The position numbers and the translations under genes are program-made. A stretch of DNA of 46,199 bases. Source: JAITWN01 sp964581365 (lineage in GTDB: Bacteria; Pseudomonadota; Gammaproteobacteria; SZUA-140). Positions 24,176 to 32,741 of this stretch are shown piece by piece. The DNA lies in contig CAZOOF010000012.1 of assembly GCA_964581365.1 (NCBI GenBank), forward strand, positions 1 to 46,199, given 5' to 3'. The notes under the pieces were generated by a model. The model was given only the letters and a program-made list of their open reading frames with translations, was not told the DNA's origin and made no database searches. Position 1 is the first letter of the stretch. Every line of letters starts with the position of its first letter.

Positions 24176-25462
24176 GTGAATATCGTTATGGTCACCAACA
24201 CCTATCTTCCGCACATCGGCGGCGTTGCCCGCTCGATCGAATCATTCACCCGCGAGTACCGCCGGCGCGGGCATCGGGTGTTGATCGTGGCGCCGGAGTT
24301 TCCGGGGCAGCCGGAGCATGAGCTGGATGTGGTGCGGATTCCGGCCATCCAGAACTTCAACGGCAGTGATTTTTCCGTGGTGCTGCCCGTGCCCGGGGTG
24401 CTCACCGAGGCGCTGGACCGATTCGGACCGGATATCGTTCACTCGCACCATCCGTACCTGCTCGGCATGACCGCGCTGCGCAAGGCGCGCAAGCGCGCGC
24501 TGCCGCTGGTGTTCACTCACCACACGCTATACGAGAGATATACGCACTACGTGCCGGGCAATTCGCCGACCATGGCGCGCTTCGTCATCGAGCTGGCAAC
24601 GCGTTATGCCAATCTGACTGACCATGTTTTCGCCCCCAGCGAAAGCGTCGCCAAGCTGATCCGCGAACGCGGGGTGACCGCTCCGATTACCGTGGTGCCG
24701 ACGGGCGTCGAGCTGGAGCGCTTCGAGAACGGCTGCGGACGTGAGCTGAGGCAGCGACTGGATATCCCGCCGGACGCGTTCATCGTCGGTCATGTCGGCC
24801 GGCTGGCCCCCGAGAAGAACCTGGGTTTTCTGGCTGCCGCGGTCACTGATTTTCTTGCCGCCAATCCGCAGGCGCGATTCATGGTCGTCGGGCGCGGGCC
24901 GGCTGCCGAGGAAGTGGCCGCTGTCTTTGCCGCCTCGGGACTCCGGGGGCGTCTTCACATGCCCGGCGCGCTCGATGGGGCGGAGCTTCGGGACGCCTAC
25001 CACGCCATGGATGTTTTCGCCTTTTCCTCGAAGAGCGAAACCCAAGGCATGGTGCTGACCGAAGCGATGGCGGTCGGGGTTCCGGTGGTCGCGCTCGATG
25101 CATCCGGGGTGCGGGAGCTGGTGGTGGATGGCGAACAGGGGCGCCTGCTCGAGGATGAGGATGTCCGCAGTTTCTCTGCAGCGCTGCAATGGGTTCACGA
25201 TCTGCCGGCATCCGCGCGGCAGCGGGTGGCCGCTGCCGCCCGGCAGCGCGCCCGCCAGTGGTCGATGCCCCGTACCGCTGCTCGCGCGTTATCGGTCTAT
25301 GAGAGCCTGATCGGCGCAGCGGGAGCCCAGACTGCAGAAGAGCCCGATGAGTGGCACGGTACACTGGAACGCATCAAGGCGGAGTGGGAGATCGTCAAGG
25401 GTGTAGCAGGGGCGGCGGGAGCCGCGATCGCGCCGGATTCCCGCTCCGGGAACGGGCGGTGA
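24176..25462 (+). CDS. Family 4 glycosyltransferase, diacylglycerol-glucosyltransferase-like
   Basis: A 428-residue GT-B enzyme. The N-terminus, MVTNTYLPHIGGVARSIE, HSHHPYLLG and THHTLYERYTHYVP, resembles glycosyltransferases that transfer glucose to diacylglycerol (MGS/UGP-type) and PimB-like enzymes. The C-terminal donor domain has GHVGRLAPEKN, MVVGRGP and SKSETQGMVLTEAMAVGVPVVALD with the E-x7-E motif. The last 60 residues form an amphipathic extension. Start GTG 24176 with AGGAGGG upstream. It overlaps the next gene by 4 bp. The lipid acceptor is inferred from the neighbours and from similarity, not proved. Confidence 0.82.
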   Translation: MNIVMVTNTYLPHIGGVARSIESFTREYRRRGHRVLIVAPEFPGQPEHELDVVRIPAIQNFNGSDFSVVLPVPGVLTEALDRFGPDIVHSHHPYLLGMTALRKARKRALPLVFTHHTLYERYTHYVPGNSPTMARFVIELATRYANLTDHVFAPSESVAKLIRERGVTAPITVVPTGVELERFENGCGRELRQRLDIPPDAFIVGHVGRLAPEKNLGFLAAAVTDFLAANPQARFMVVGRGPAAEEVAAVFAASGLRGRLHMPGALDGAELRDAYHAMDVFAFSSKSETQGMVLTEAMAVGVPVVALDASGVRELVVDGEQGRLLEDEDVRSFSAALQWVHDLPASARQRVAAAARQRARQWSMPRTAARALSVYESLIGAAGAQTAEEPDEWHGTLERIKAEWEIVKGVAGAAGAAIAPDSRSGNGR

Positions 25463-27879
25463 TCGGGAGAGTAGAACGCGCGCTGCGCGCTTTTCGTCGC
25501 TACCTGAGTCGCTCCGAGTGGATGGCGCGCCTGCTGGGCCTGCCCGTTTCGCGCGGAACGCGCGACGCTCCCGGCCTGGTAATGGTGCAGATCGACGGTC
25601 TTTCCCGTATCGAGTTCGAGCGCGCACTGGCGGCGGGGGAGATGCCCTTCCTCCAGCATCTGATCGACGGACATCATTACGGCGCGCACCTCCTGTATGC
25701 CGGAGTGCCGTCCTCGACCGCCGCTGTCCAGGCCGAGCTTTTCTATGGCGCCCGCGGCGCGGTTGCCGGGTTCAACTTCCTCGACGGAGCATCCGGAACG
25801 CTGGTGCGCATGTTCGAGCCCGAAACCGCTGCCCGCGTGGAGGCCAGGATCGCGGCATCCGGGGGAGAGCCCTTGCTTGCCGGAGGAAGCTGCTATCTGG
25901 ACAACTTCACTGGCGGTGCGGCGGAACCGCACTACTGCCCGGCGAGCGCGGGCTGGCCGCGACTCGGCGAGGCGCCTGTGTCAGTGCGCATTCTGTTCGT
26001 GGTGCTGAACCTGTTCAGCTTTGTGCGCATCGCCGCCTTGCTGGCGCTTGAACTGATACTGTCGGTCATCGACTGCGTGCGCGGACTCATCGCCGGTCAG
26101 GATCTGTGGCGGGAGATCCGTTTCGTCCCGATGCGGGTGGGTGTTTCAGTGCTGCTGCGGGAACTGTCGACGATCGGCGCGAAGATGGACGTTGCGCGGG
26201 GGCTCCCCATCGTGCACGTCAACTTTCTGGGATATGACGAGCAGGCGCACCGGCGCGGGCCGGCTTCACGCTTTGCCCATTGGACGCTGAAGGGAATCGA
26301 TGATGCCATAGCGCGCATCTGGCGCGCCGCCGAGCGCTCGGGGCGCCGCCACTATGAAGTGTGGATCTACTCGGATCATGGTCAGGAGCATACCCGTTCT
26401 TTCGAGAGTATCCATGGGCGCGAGCTTGCCACCAGTGTCGCGGAGTGCTTCGCCGCCGAGCTTGGCCGCGACATCGATTTCTGTGTGAGCGCGCCGCTCG
26501 GCACCCGGCTTCGCCATGCGCGAGCGGCGCAGCGCGCGGCGCCGGCGGCGGAGCCAGACCAGAACACTGAGGTGCCGCTTCTCATCGCCCCGCTCGGTCC
26601 GATGGCGATGATCTACTATCGCGGCGCGCTTGGAGATGACGAACTGGAACGCATCGCGGCGCGGCTGACAGGGCCTGGTGGCGTCCCGCTCCTGCTCTCG
26701 CGAAATGGCAAAGGCAGGGCTCGGGCATGGACAGCCGAAGGGCGCTTCTGCCTGCCGGAAGATGCCGGACGGCTGCTGGGCAAGGATCATCCCTTTCTGG
26801 AGGAGGTGGCGCGGGATCTGGTTGCGCTCTGTCATCATGTCGATGCCGGCACCTTCGTGGCCTGCGGCTGGAGGGCCGGACTGGAGCCGCTCAGCTTCGC
26901 GGTTGAGAACGGTGCCCATGGAGGCGTGGCGCCGGGCGAGACAGGGGCTTTCGTGCTGGTGCCCGATGATGTTCGCTTGCATCCGGATCACGGCGCGCAT
27001 CTCCGCCCGCTCGATCTTCGCCGGGCGGCGCTGCATCGGCTGGGACGTGAGTTGGAGGTACGCCCGCGTCCGCGGCCGGGGCCGCGCAGTGCGGTGCCGG
27101 ATCGTATCCGGGTCATGACCTACAATGTCCACAGCTGCATAGGAATGGATGGTCGCCTGTCGCCCGAGCGAACCGCCCGGACGATTGCGCGCTTCAATGC
27201 CGACATCATTGCCCTGCAGGAGCTGGATGTCAGGCGCTCGAGGACGGGCGGTGTCGATCAGGCCGAGCTCATCGCCCGCCATCTGCGGATGGACTTCCGC
27301 TTTCATCCGGCGCTGCATCTGGAGGATGAACGCTATGGCGATGCCATCCTGTCCTGTTTCCCGATGCGCCTGGTGCGGGCTGCCGCGCTTCCCGGCATTC
27401 CGCATCTCGAGCCCCGTGGCGCCCTCTGGGTGGCGATCGATCTGGGCGGGGGTGTCGAAGTCAATGTCATCAACACCCATCTCGGGCTCACTGCCGCGGA
27501 GCGCCGGATGCAGGCGCAGGCACTGCTCGGGCCGGACTGGATCGGCCATCCCGACTGCGTCGATCCAGTGGTGTTGTGCGGGGACTTCAACTCCGTCCCA
27601 TCGTCGCTGGTGTGCCGCATGCTGCGCACCCGGCTGCGGGATGTGCAGCTCGAGCACGAAACCCACCGGCCGCGGGCCACATTCTTTACCCGGTTCCCAA
27701 TGGCGCGCATCGACTATGTGTTCGTCTCTCCTGGCGTGGGTATACGGGATATCGACGTGCCCTCGGGCGCGCCAGTACGGGTGACATCCGACCATCTGCC
27801 CCTGGTCGTCGATCTGGTGGTCGGTCAGACGCAACTTCCTCTGGAATATGAACTCGCCACTGGAGGAGTACAGCGATGA
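25459..27879 (+). CDS. Type I phosphodiesterase/AP-superfamily domain fused to an EEP (DNase I-like) domain
   Basis: An 806-residue two-enzyme fusion. Residues about 38-510 form an alkaline-phosphatase-superfamily domain with all metal residues of type I phosphodiesterases: Asp46, nucleophile Thr87, Asp260, His264, Asp306, His307 and His487 (VQIDG, SST, YDEQAH, SDHG, GAHGG). A hydrophobic helix pair (about 177-212) inside it suggests membrane attachment. Residues about 548-795 are an endonuclease/exonuclease/phosphatase domain: MTYNVHSC, LQELD, NTHLGL, CGDFNS and TSDHLPL, the full catalytic set. Such folds cleave phosphodiesters, including phospholipids. The start GTG 25459 overlaps the GT4 stop by 4 bp, and the end overlaps glgX by 4 bp. 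Confidence 0.88.
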   Translation: MIGRVERALRAFRRYLSRSEWMARLLGLPVSRGTRDAPGLVMVQIDGLSRIEFERALAAGEMPFLQHLIDGHHYGAHLLYAGVPSSTAAVQAELFYGARGAVAGFNFLDGASGTLVRMFEPETAARVEARIAASGGEPLLAGGSCYLDNFTGGAAEPHYCPASAGWPRLGEAPVSVRILFVVLNLFSFVRIAALLALELILSVIDCVRGLIAGQDLWREIRFVPMRVGVSVLLRELSTIGAKMDVARGLPIVHVNFLGYDEQAHRRGPASRFAHWTLKGIDDAIARIWRAAERSGRRHYEVWIYSDHGQEHTRSFESIHGRELATSVAECFAAELGRDIDFCVSAPLGTRLRHARAAQRAAPAAEPDQNTEVPLLIAPLGPMAMIYYRGALGDDELERIAARLTGPGGVPLLLSRNGKGRARAWTAEGRFCLPEDAGRLLGKDHPFLEEVARDLVALCHHVDAGTFVACGWRAGLEPLSFAVENGAHGGVAPGETGAFVLVPDDVRLHPDHGAHLRPLDLRRAALHRLGRELEVRPRPRPGPRSAVPDRIRVMTYNVHSCIGMDGRLSPERTARTIARFNADIIALQELDVRRSRTGGVDQAELIARHLRMDFRFHPALHLEDERYGDAILSCFPMRLVRAAALPGIPHLEPRGALWVAIDLGGGVEVNVINTHLGLTAAERRMQAQALLGPDWIGHPDCVDPVVLCGDFNSVPSSLVCRMLRTRLRDVQLEHETHRPRATFFTRFPMARIDYVFVSPGVGIRDIDVPSGAPVRVTSDHLPLVVDLVVGQTQLPLEYELATGGVQR

Positions 27880-30005
27880 CTGCGATGAATAAGCCGCGTG
27901 TGTGGCCCGGTGCGCCATTTCCCATGGGCGCGACCTGGGACGGATCGGGAACCAATTTTGCGCTGTTCTCGGCACACGCCGAGAAGGTCGAACTGTGCCT
28001 GTTCGACGATTCGGGAAAGCACGAGACAGCGCGCGTGCAACTGCCGGAATACACGCATGAGATCTGGCATGGCTACCTTCCCGACGTTCGCGCCGGGCAG
28101 CTCTACGGGTATCGTGTCTATGGACCCTACGATCCTCCTGCCGGCCACCGGTTCAATCACCACAAGCTGCTGATCGACCCCTACGCGAAGTCGCTGGTAG
28201 GGCGAGTGGACTGGCATCCGTCGCTGTTCGGCTATGTGGTCGGCGAGGACCCCTACCAGTCCTTCGATCGCCGCGACAGCGCTCGCCACATGCCGAAATG
28301 CAAGGTGGTGGATCCGGCCTTCACCTGGGGAGGTGCCGGCGCGCCCGGGCGGCCATGGCAGGACAGCGTGATCTACGAAATGCACGTGCGCGGGTTCACC
28401 ATGAGGCATCCTCAGGTGGTCGAGGCGGCGCGCGGCACCTTCGACGGTCTCTGCAGCGCCGCGGTTACCGACTATCTGCGCGATCTCGGGGTGACGGCGG
28501 TGGAGCTGATGCCGGTGCATGCCTTCGTGCACGATGGGCATCTGGTCGAGCGTGGGCTGAGAAACTACTGGGGCTACAACTCCATCGCCTTCTTCGCGCC
28601 CCATAATGAGTATCTGAGAACCGGAGACATCTCAGAGTTCAAGGTGTTCGTGAAGATCATGCATGATCTCGGTATCGAAGTGATCATGGATGTAGTTTAC
28701 AACCATACCGCAGAGGGCAACCATCTCGGTCCGACGCTGTCGTTGCGCGGCATCGACAATCGCAACTACTACTATCTCATGGAGGGAGATGAGCGCCACT
28801 ACAACGACTTCACCGGTACCGGCAACAGTCTGGAGCTCCGTCATCCGCAGGTGGTGCGCCTGGTGACCGATTCGTTGCGCTACTGGGCCACGGAGATGGG
28901 GGTCGATGGATTCCGCTTCGATCTGGCCACTACGCTGGCGCGAGTGGCGGGAAGTTACTACGAGAATGCGAGCTTTCTGGATGTCGTCGGGCAGGACCCG
29001 GTGCTGGTGAGCCGCAAGCTGATAGCCGAGCCCTGGGATACCGGTGACGGTGGCTATCGTCTCGGCCGCTTTCCTCCCGGATGGGCCGAGTGGAATGATC
29101 GTTACCGCGATACCGTGCGCCGCTTCTGGCGCGGAGACGAGGGACAACTGCCCGAGCTCGCATCGCGGCTCGCGGGATCGAGCGATATCTACGATCGTCG
29201 CGGCCGGGCGGCCTGGTCCAGCATCAACTATGTCACCTGTCACGACGGTTTCACTCTGCAGGATCTGGTGAGTTATCAGAGCAAGCATAACGAGGCCAAT
29301 CTGGAAGACAATCGCGACGGCACCGATGACAATCTCAGCTGGAACTGCGGTGTGGAAGGTTCGAGCGATGAGGTGGCGATCCTCGAGCTGCGTCGGCGCC
29401 AGAGATGCAATATGCTGGCCACCCTTCTGCTTTCCCAGGGGGTGCCGATGCTGCTGGCGGGCGACGAAATGGGGCATACGCAGCTCGGCAACAACAATGC
29501 GTATTGCCAGGATAATGAACTGACCTGGATCGACTGGAGCAAGGCGGATAGCGATGGCTTTGCCGATTTCGTCAGGCGCGTAATCGCATTGAGGAGAAAC
29601 CACATCGTCTTCCGTCGCCACCGGTTCTTCCGCGGCGAATGGATTCCAGGCACCGAAATCAAGGATATCGTCTGGTTGCGTCCAGATGGCGAGAAAATGT
29701 CGGACGGCGACTGGACCGACCCGGTCCGCCGCTCGATCGCGTTTCTCATCAGCGGTGAGGCGGGCCAGTATCACCTCGATTTCCGCGGAGAGCGGCAGAC
29801 CGATGACAGCTTTCTGATCATTCTCAACGCTGGCGACGAAGCGATCGAGTACACGCTGCCGCCAAGGCCGCTGCTGCCGGCTCCGCGGGTCGTATTCGAT
29901 ACCGGCTGCCCGGACAGTGATCGGGATGTCGATCCTGGATCGCGCTACTTCCTCGGTGGCCGCTCGGTCGCTGTCCTGCGCTATTGCACCAGCGATCAGC
30001 GTTGA
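27876..30005 (+). CDS. glgX: Glycogen debranching enzyme GlgX
   Basis: A 709-residue GH13 isoamylase-type enzyme. An N-terminal CBM48 domain (about 10-150; WDGSGTNFALFSAHAEKVELCLFD) precedes the catalytic barrel, with nucleophile Asp349 (DGFRFDLA), acid/base Glu385 (AEPWD) and stabilising Asp457 (TCHDG). It removes alpha-1,6 side chains trimmed by phosphorylase. ATG 27876 overlaps the preceding stop (ATGA), with GGAGGAG upstream. It is the last gene of the VTT-to-GlgX operon. Its end overlaps the phospholipase D gene by 10 bp, tail to tail. No glycogen synthase or branching enzyme is in the window. Confidence 0.96.
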   Translation: MTAMNKPRVWPGAPFPMGATWDGSGTNFALFSAHAEKVELCLFDDSGKHETARVQLPEYTHEIWHGYLPDVRAGQLYGYRVYGPYDPPAGHRFNHHKLLIDPYAKSLVGRVDWHPSLFGYVVGEDPYQSFDRRDSARHMPKCKVVDPAFTWGGAGAPGRPWQDSVIYEMHVRGFTMRHPQVVEAARGTFDGLCSAAVTDYLRDLGVTAVELMPVHAFVHDGHLVERGLRNYWGYNSIAFFAPHNEYLRTGDISEFKVFVKIMHDLGIEVIMDVVYNHTAEGNHLGPTLSLRGIDNRNYYYLMEGDERHYNDFTGTGNSLELRHPQVVRLVTDSLRYWATEMGVDGFRFDLATTLARVAGSYYENASFLDVVGQDPVLVSRKLIAEPWDTGDGGYRLGRFPPGWAEWNDRYRDTVRRFWRGDEGQLPELASRLAGSSDIYDRRGRAAWSSINYVTCHDGFTLQDLVSYQSKHNEANLEDNRDGTDDNLSWNCGVEGSSDEVAILELRRRQRCNMLATLLLSQGVPMLLAGDEMGHTQLGNNNAYCQDNELTWIDWSKADSDGFADFVRRVIALRRNHIVFRRHRFFRGEWIPGTEIKDIVWLRPDGEKMSDGDWTDPVRRSIAFLISGEAGQYHLDFRGERQTDDSFLIILNAGDEAIEYTLPPRPLLPAPRVVFDTGCPDSDRDVDPGSRYFLGGRSVAVLRYCTSDQR

Positions 30006-32203
30006 TCGCCGGCAATGGCGCCGGCGTCCCGTGTGCGCTGCTCGATGTCGCGCCGGCGCAGCCATCGTGATGCTAACCATGCTGCCAGCGCGATGAACAG
30101 CACGACCACGGCAAGCAGCAGATAGTTGACCGGGGTGGGCTTCTGCACGCTGGCGATGATGCGATCGGTGAACAGCGCGATCGCGAGCATTCCCGGCGCC
30201 ATGCCGAGGCTCGTCCCGATTAGGTATTGCCCCAGCCTGATGTGGGAGGCTCCGGCAATCATGTTGATTACCGTGAATGGCGCCACCGGGATGCAGCGCA
30301 CGATGACGATGGCTAGAACCCCTTGGCTTGCCACGCGACGGCTGATGGCGTCTATCCGTCCGCCGGCAATGCGGCGCACCAGATCCCTGCCTGCCAGGTG
30401 ACCGACGGCGTAGCCGGCGAGAGCTCCGATCATGCTGCCGGCGAACGCGTATCCCAGTCCCGCCACCGTGCCGAAGGAAAGGAAGGTCGCAAGTATCATC
30501 AGGGTGATGGGGACGGCGATCAGGCTGGCCAGGAGATAGCCGAGGAGCACCAGCGCGGGTGTCATTGGCATGGCGCGGATTTCGGTCATCGCAGCGAGCA
30601 GGGTGTCGGTCTCGAGCCAGTTGCCCAGCGGTGTCCAGCGCCAGGCCATGGCGGCGACGATGATCAGAACAACGGCGCCGATGCGCCACGCGATCCGCCG
30701 CCTCGTGTGCGTCCGGACCTCTCGTGCCGCCACCAGTTCCCGCATGACGACTTCGGTGGCGAGAGGCGAACCGGGATCGAGGATCTCGGTCCCCGATTGC
30801 AGATAGTCTGCCGCGCCGGGAGTGACTGAGTAAGGTAACGGGCGCAGCGATCGGCCGGCGCCGCGCAGCGTCTCGATGGCGCCGATCAGAGAGCCGCGGT
30901 CTGATATCGCCGCGCGAACGCGTTCGGGTTCGACATCGAGGTGTTCGGCGAGAAGGCGGTCGCGAAGACCGCCACAGGCTTGTCGCGCCTCTTCTGCATC
31001 ATCCGAGCAGGCGGTGTCGATGATTACATCGCATTCGGTATCGAGGCCCATTGAGCGGTTGTTGATGTTGGCCGATCCGACACGCAGCAGCGTATCGTCC
31101 ACCACCATGACTTTGGAGTGCAGATTGACGGGCAGGGGCGCCCCCGGGATATGCGGGTAGTAGACGCGGAAGCGATGGTGCCGATCTGCGCGCCGGAGCT
31201 GTTCGATCATTCTGCCCCGCATCGCATCGAGCGTGACGCGTGAAACCCAGCCCTCGGTTTCCAGCGGCATCACCAGAACGACCTCTGGGCCGTCGGCGTC
31301 GGCCAGGCGCCTGGCCAGAGACGCAGCAATCAGTTCCGAGGTGAAGAACTGGTTTTCAATGTAGATGCTGTGGCGCGCCGCGCTGATCATGTCGAGATAC
31401 ATGGTTTCGATTTCCCGGACCGGGCTCGAGTTCGATCCCCAGGCCGGAGCGGTGCGCGCGATCGCCACCTGCGCTCCGCAAAGATCCGGGACCAGCCCGC
31501 GGGGCCAGGGATCCATGTTTTCGCGCGACAGGGAGGGCTTGGGGCATGCGCGTCCGGTTGCGGCGCGCCAGCGCCGGCGGGCGAGATCGCCGAGGGCGCC
31601 GGCCGCCGAGCCATCGACAGCAAGCTGAACATCATGATAGGCGCGGGTCCTGCGCCCACAGCCCGGACGCAGATCCGGCCGGTGGCGGGGGGTGTCCCAG
31701 CGTCCCTGGGTGATGTCCAGGCCGCCGCAGAAGGCGAGGCGATCGTCGATCACCACTATCTTCTGGTGATGGGACGCGCCGAACGGATGGCTGTCATCGA
31801 GGTGGAAGTGCAGACGGCGCCGGGGCCGCCAGCGCTGACGGGGCGCCGGCAGTAGCGGGAGCGGAGCTGACAGGATCGCCGCCTCCCAGATGAGTACGTA
31901 GATCTCGAGCTGCGGACGGCGATCGATCAGCGTCTCGAGCAACTGTCTGAGCCGGATGGGCCACTCTCCAGCGGAGGTGTGCGGCAGCAGGTTCAGGTTG
32001 GGGGCGATATCCCAGCCGACGATCAGAATCTGGTTTTGCGCCTGAGTGAGCGCCGCATGAAGCGTGAAGAAATATTCCTCGCCATCGATCAGACATGCGA
32101 TACGGTCTGCATCAGCCACTCGCCAGCAGTTGTGGCCCGGGCGGAATATGCCGCTCCGGGCGGTATCGCCGTTCCTTGGCCGAACGCCCGTCTCGCCGTT
32201 CAT
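29996..32203 (-). CDS. Phospholipase D-VTT membrane fusion protein
   Basis: A 735-residue protein. Residues about 20-480 are a phospholipase D domain with two HxK(x)4D motifs: HHQKIVVIDD, then GGLDITQGRWD, and HSKVMVVDD, then GSANINNRSMGLD. A linker and a transmembrane helix (AWRIGAVVLIIVAAMAW, about 520) lead to a VTT domain (about 550-700; GYLLASLIAVPITLMILATF, GYAVGHLAGRD, RCIPVAPFTVINMIAGASHI). The arrangement suggests a PLD or cardiolipin-synthase-like lipid enzyme combined with a lipid-scramblase-like module. The ATG at 32203 has no clear ribosome site, and in-frame upstream codons are possible. Divergent from the host-attachment-like gene, with a palindrome between. Confidence 0.88.
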   Translation of the reverse strand: MNGETGVRPRNGDTARSGIFRPGHNCWRVADADRIACLIDGEEYFFTLHAALTQAQNQILIVGWDIAPNLNLLPHTSAGEWPIRLRQLLETLIDRRPQLEIYVLIWEAAILSAPLPLLPAPRQRWRPRRRLHFHLDDSHPFGASHHQKIVVIDDRLAFCGGLDITQGRWDTPRHRPDLRPGCGRRTRAYHDVQLAVDGSAAGALGDLARRRWRAATGRACPKPSLSRENMDPWPRGLVPDLCGAQVAIARTAPAWGSNSSPVREIETMYLDMISAARHSIYIENQFFTSELIAASLARRLADADGPEVVLVMPLETEGWVSRVTLDAMRGRMIEQLRRADRHHRFRVYYPHIPGAPLPVNLHSKVMVVDDTLLRVGSANINNRSMGLDTECDVIIDTACSDDAEEARQACGGLRDRLLAEHLDVEPERVRAAISDRGSLIGAIETLRGAGRSLRPLPYSVTPGAADYLQSGTEILDPGSPLATEVVMRELVAAREVRTHTRRRIAWRIGAVVLIIVAAMAWRWTPLGNWLETDTLLAAMTEIRAMPMTPALVLLGYLLASLIAVPITLMILATFLSFGTVAGLGYAFAGSMIGALAGYAVGHLAGRDLVRRIAGGRIDAISRRVASQGVLAIVIVRCIPVAPFTVINMIAGASHIRLGQYLIGTSLGMAPGMLAIALFTDRIIASVQKPTPVNYLLLAVVVLFIALAAWLASRWLRRRDIEQRTRDAGAIAGDQR

Positions 32204-32261
32204 GTCCGACACAGTGACGCGATGATGGCCTTGTCGCAATGAGCTTGTCCGGTTCTTTTCG

Positions 32262-32275
32262 TTGACAATTGTCAA
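32262..32275. promoter_or_regulatory. FNR/DNR-like palindrome in a divergent promoter
   Basis: TTGAC-AATT-GTCAA is a perfect palindrome, 8 of 10 to TTGAT-N4-ATCAA, and close to boxes of DNR/NnrR-like proteins. An AAGAAT hexamer at 32298-32303 would place a plus-strand start near 32310, 41.5 bp from the centre. It lies between the phospholipase D-VTT gene and the host-attachment-like gene and could serve either. Confidence 0.5.
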
Positions 32276-32337
32276 TGTCAAATGCGGCCGTCGCCGCAAG
32301 AATGATCCATCAGGAAATGAAGATCAGCGAGGTCGAC

Positions 32338-32730
32338 ATGCGCGAGGGGTGGAGGACGCGGACCTGGGTTCTCATCGCGGAGCCGGGCCGGGCTCGTCTG
32401 ATGTCACCACAGGCTGACGAGGGAGCCCTGGAGGAGATCGACGTCTTTGAGCAGATTGGGGCGCCTGGAGGTGATTCCTTCGATTCCGATGATGCTTTCG
32501 TCGCGGTGCTGATCGAACATCTGGTCGAATCATATGATCGGGGCGAGTTTACCCGACTGCTGATCATTTCCCGCGACCTCGATTTTCTCGATGCGCTGTT
32601 TGCGGCGCTCCCTGTCGATCTTCAGGCCGGCGTCGATCTGCTCCTCGAGGCCGATGTGATGGACATGGGCGCGGATGTGGTTCGCGCCTGTCTGCCGGAA
32701 TCACCCCGGGTTCTGCATCCCAGCGTCTGA
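32338..32730 (+). CDS. Host-attachment-like protein (baeRF-related)
   Basis: A 130-residue protein beginning RTWVLIAEPGRARLMSP, the usual opening of the host attachment protein family (TWILVADGARARLF-like), with later LLIISRDLDFLDALFAAL and DVVRACLPES. The name derives from a plant-association phenotype; biochemical role is unknown, with structural kinship to release-factor 1-like baeRF domains. ATG 32338 has GAGGT five bases upstream; in-frame ATGs at 32317 and 32269 would add an unrelated leader. The GGDEF gene follows after 11 bp. Confidence 0.72.
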   Translation: MREGWRTRTWVLIAEPGRARLMSPQADEGALEEIDVFEQIGAPGGDSFDSDDAFVAVLIEHLVESYDRGEFTRLLIISRDLDFLDALFAALPVDLQAGVDLLLEADVMDMGADVVRACLPESPRVLHPSV

Positions 32731-32741
32731 GGAGGATGAGG

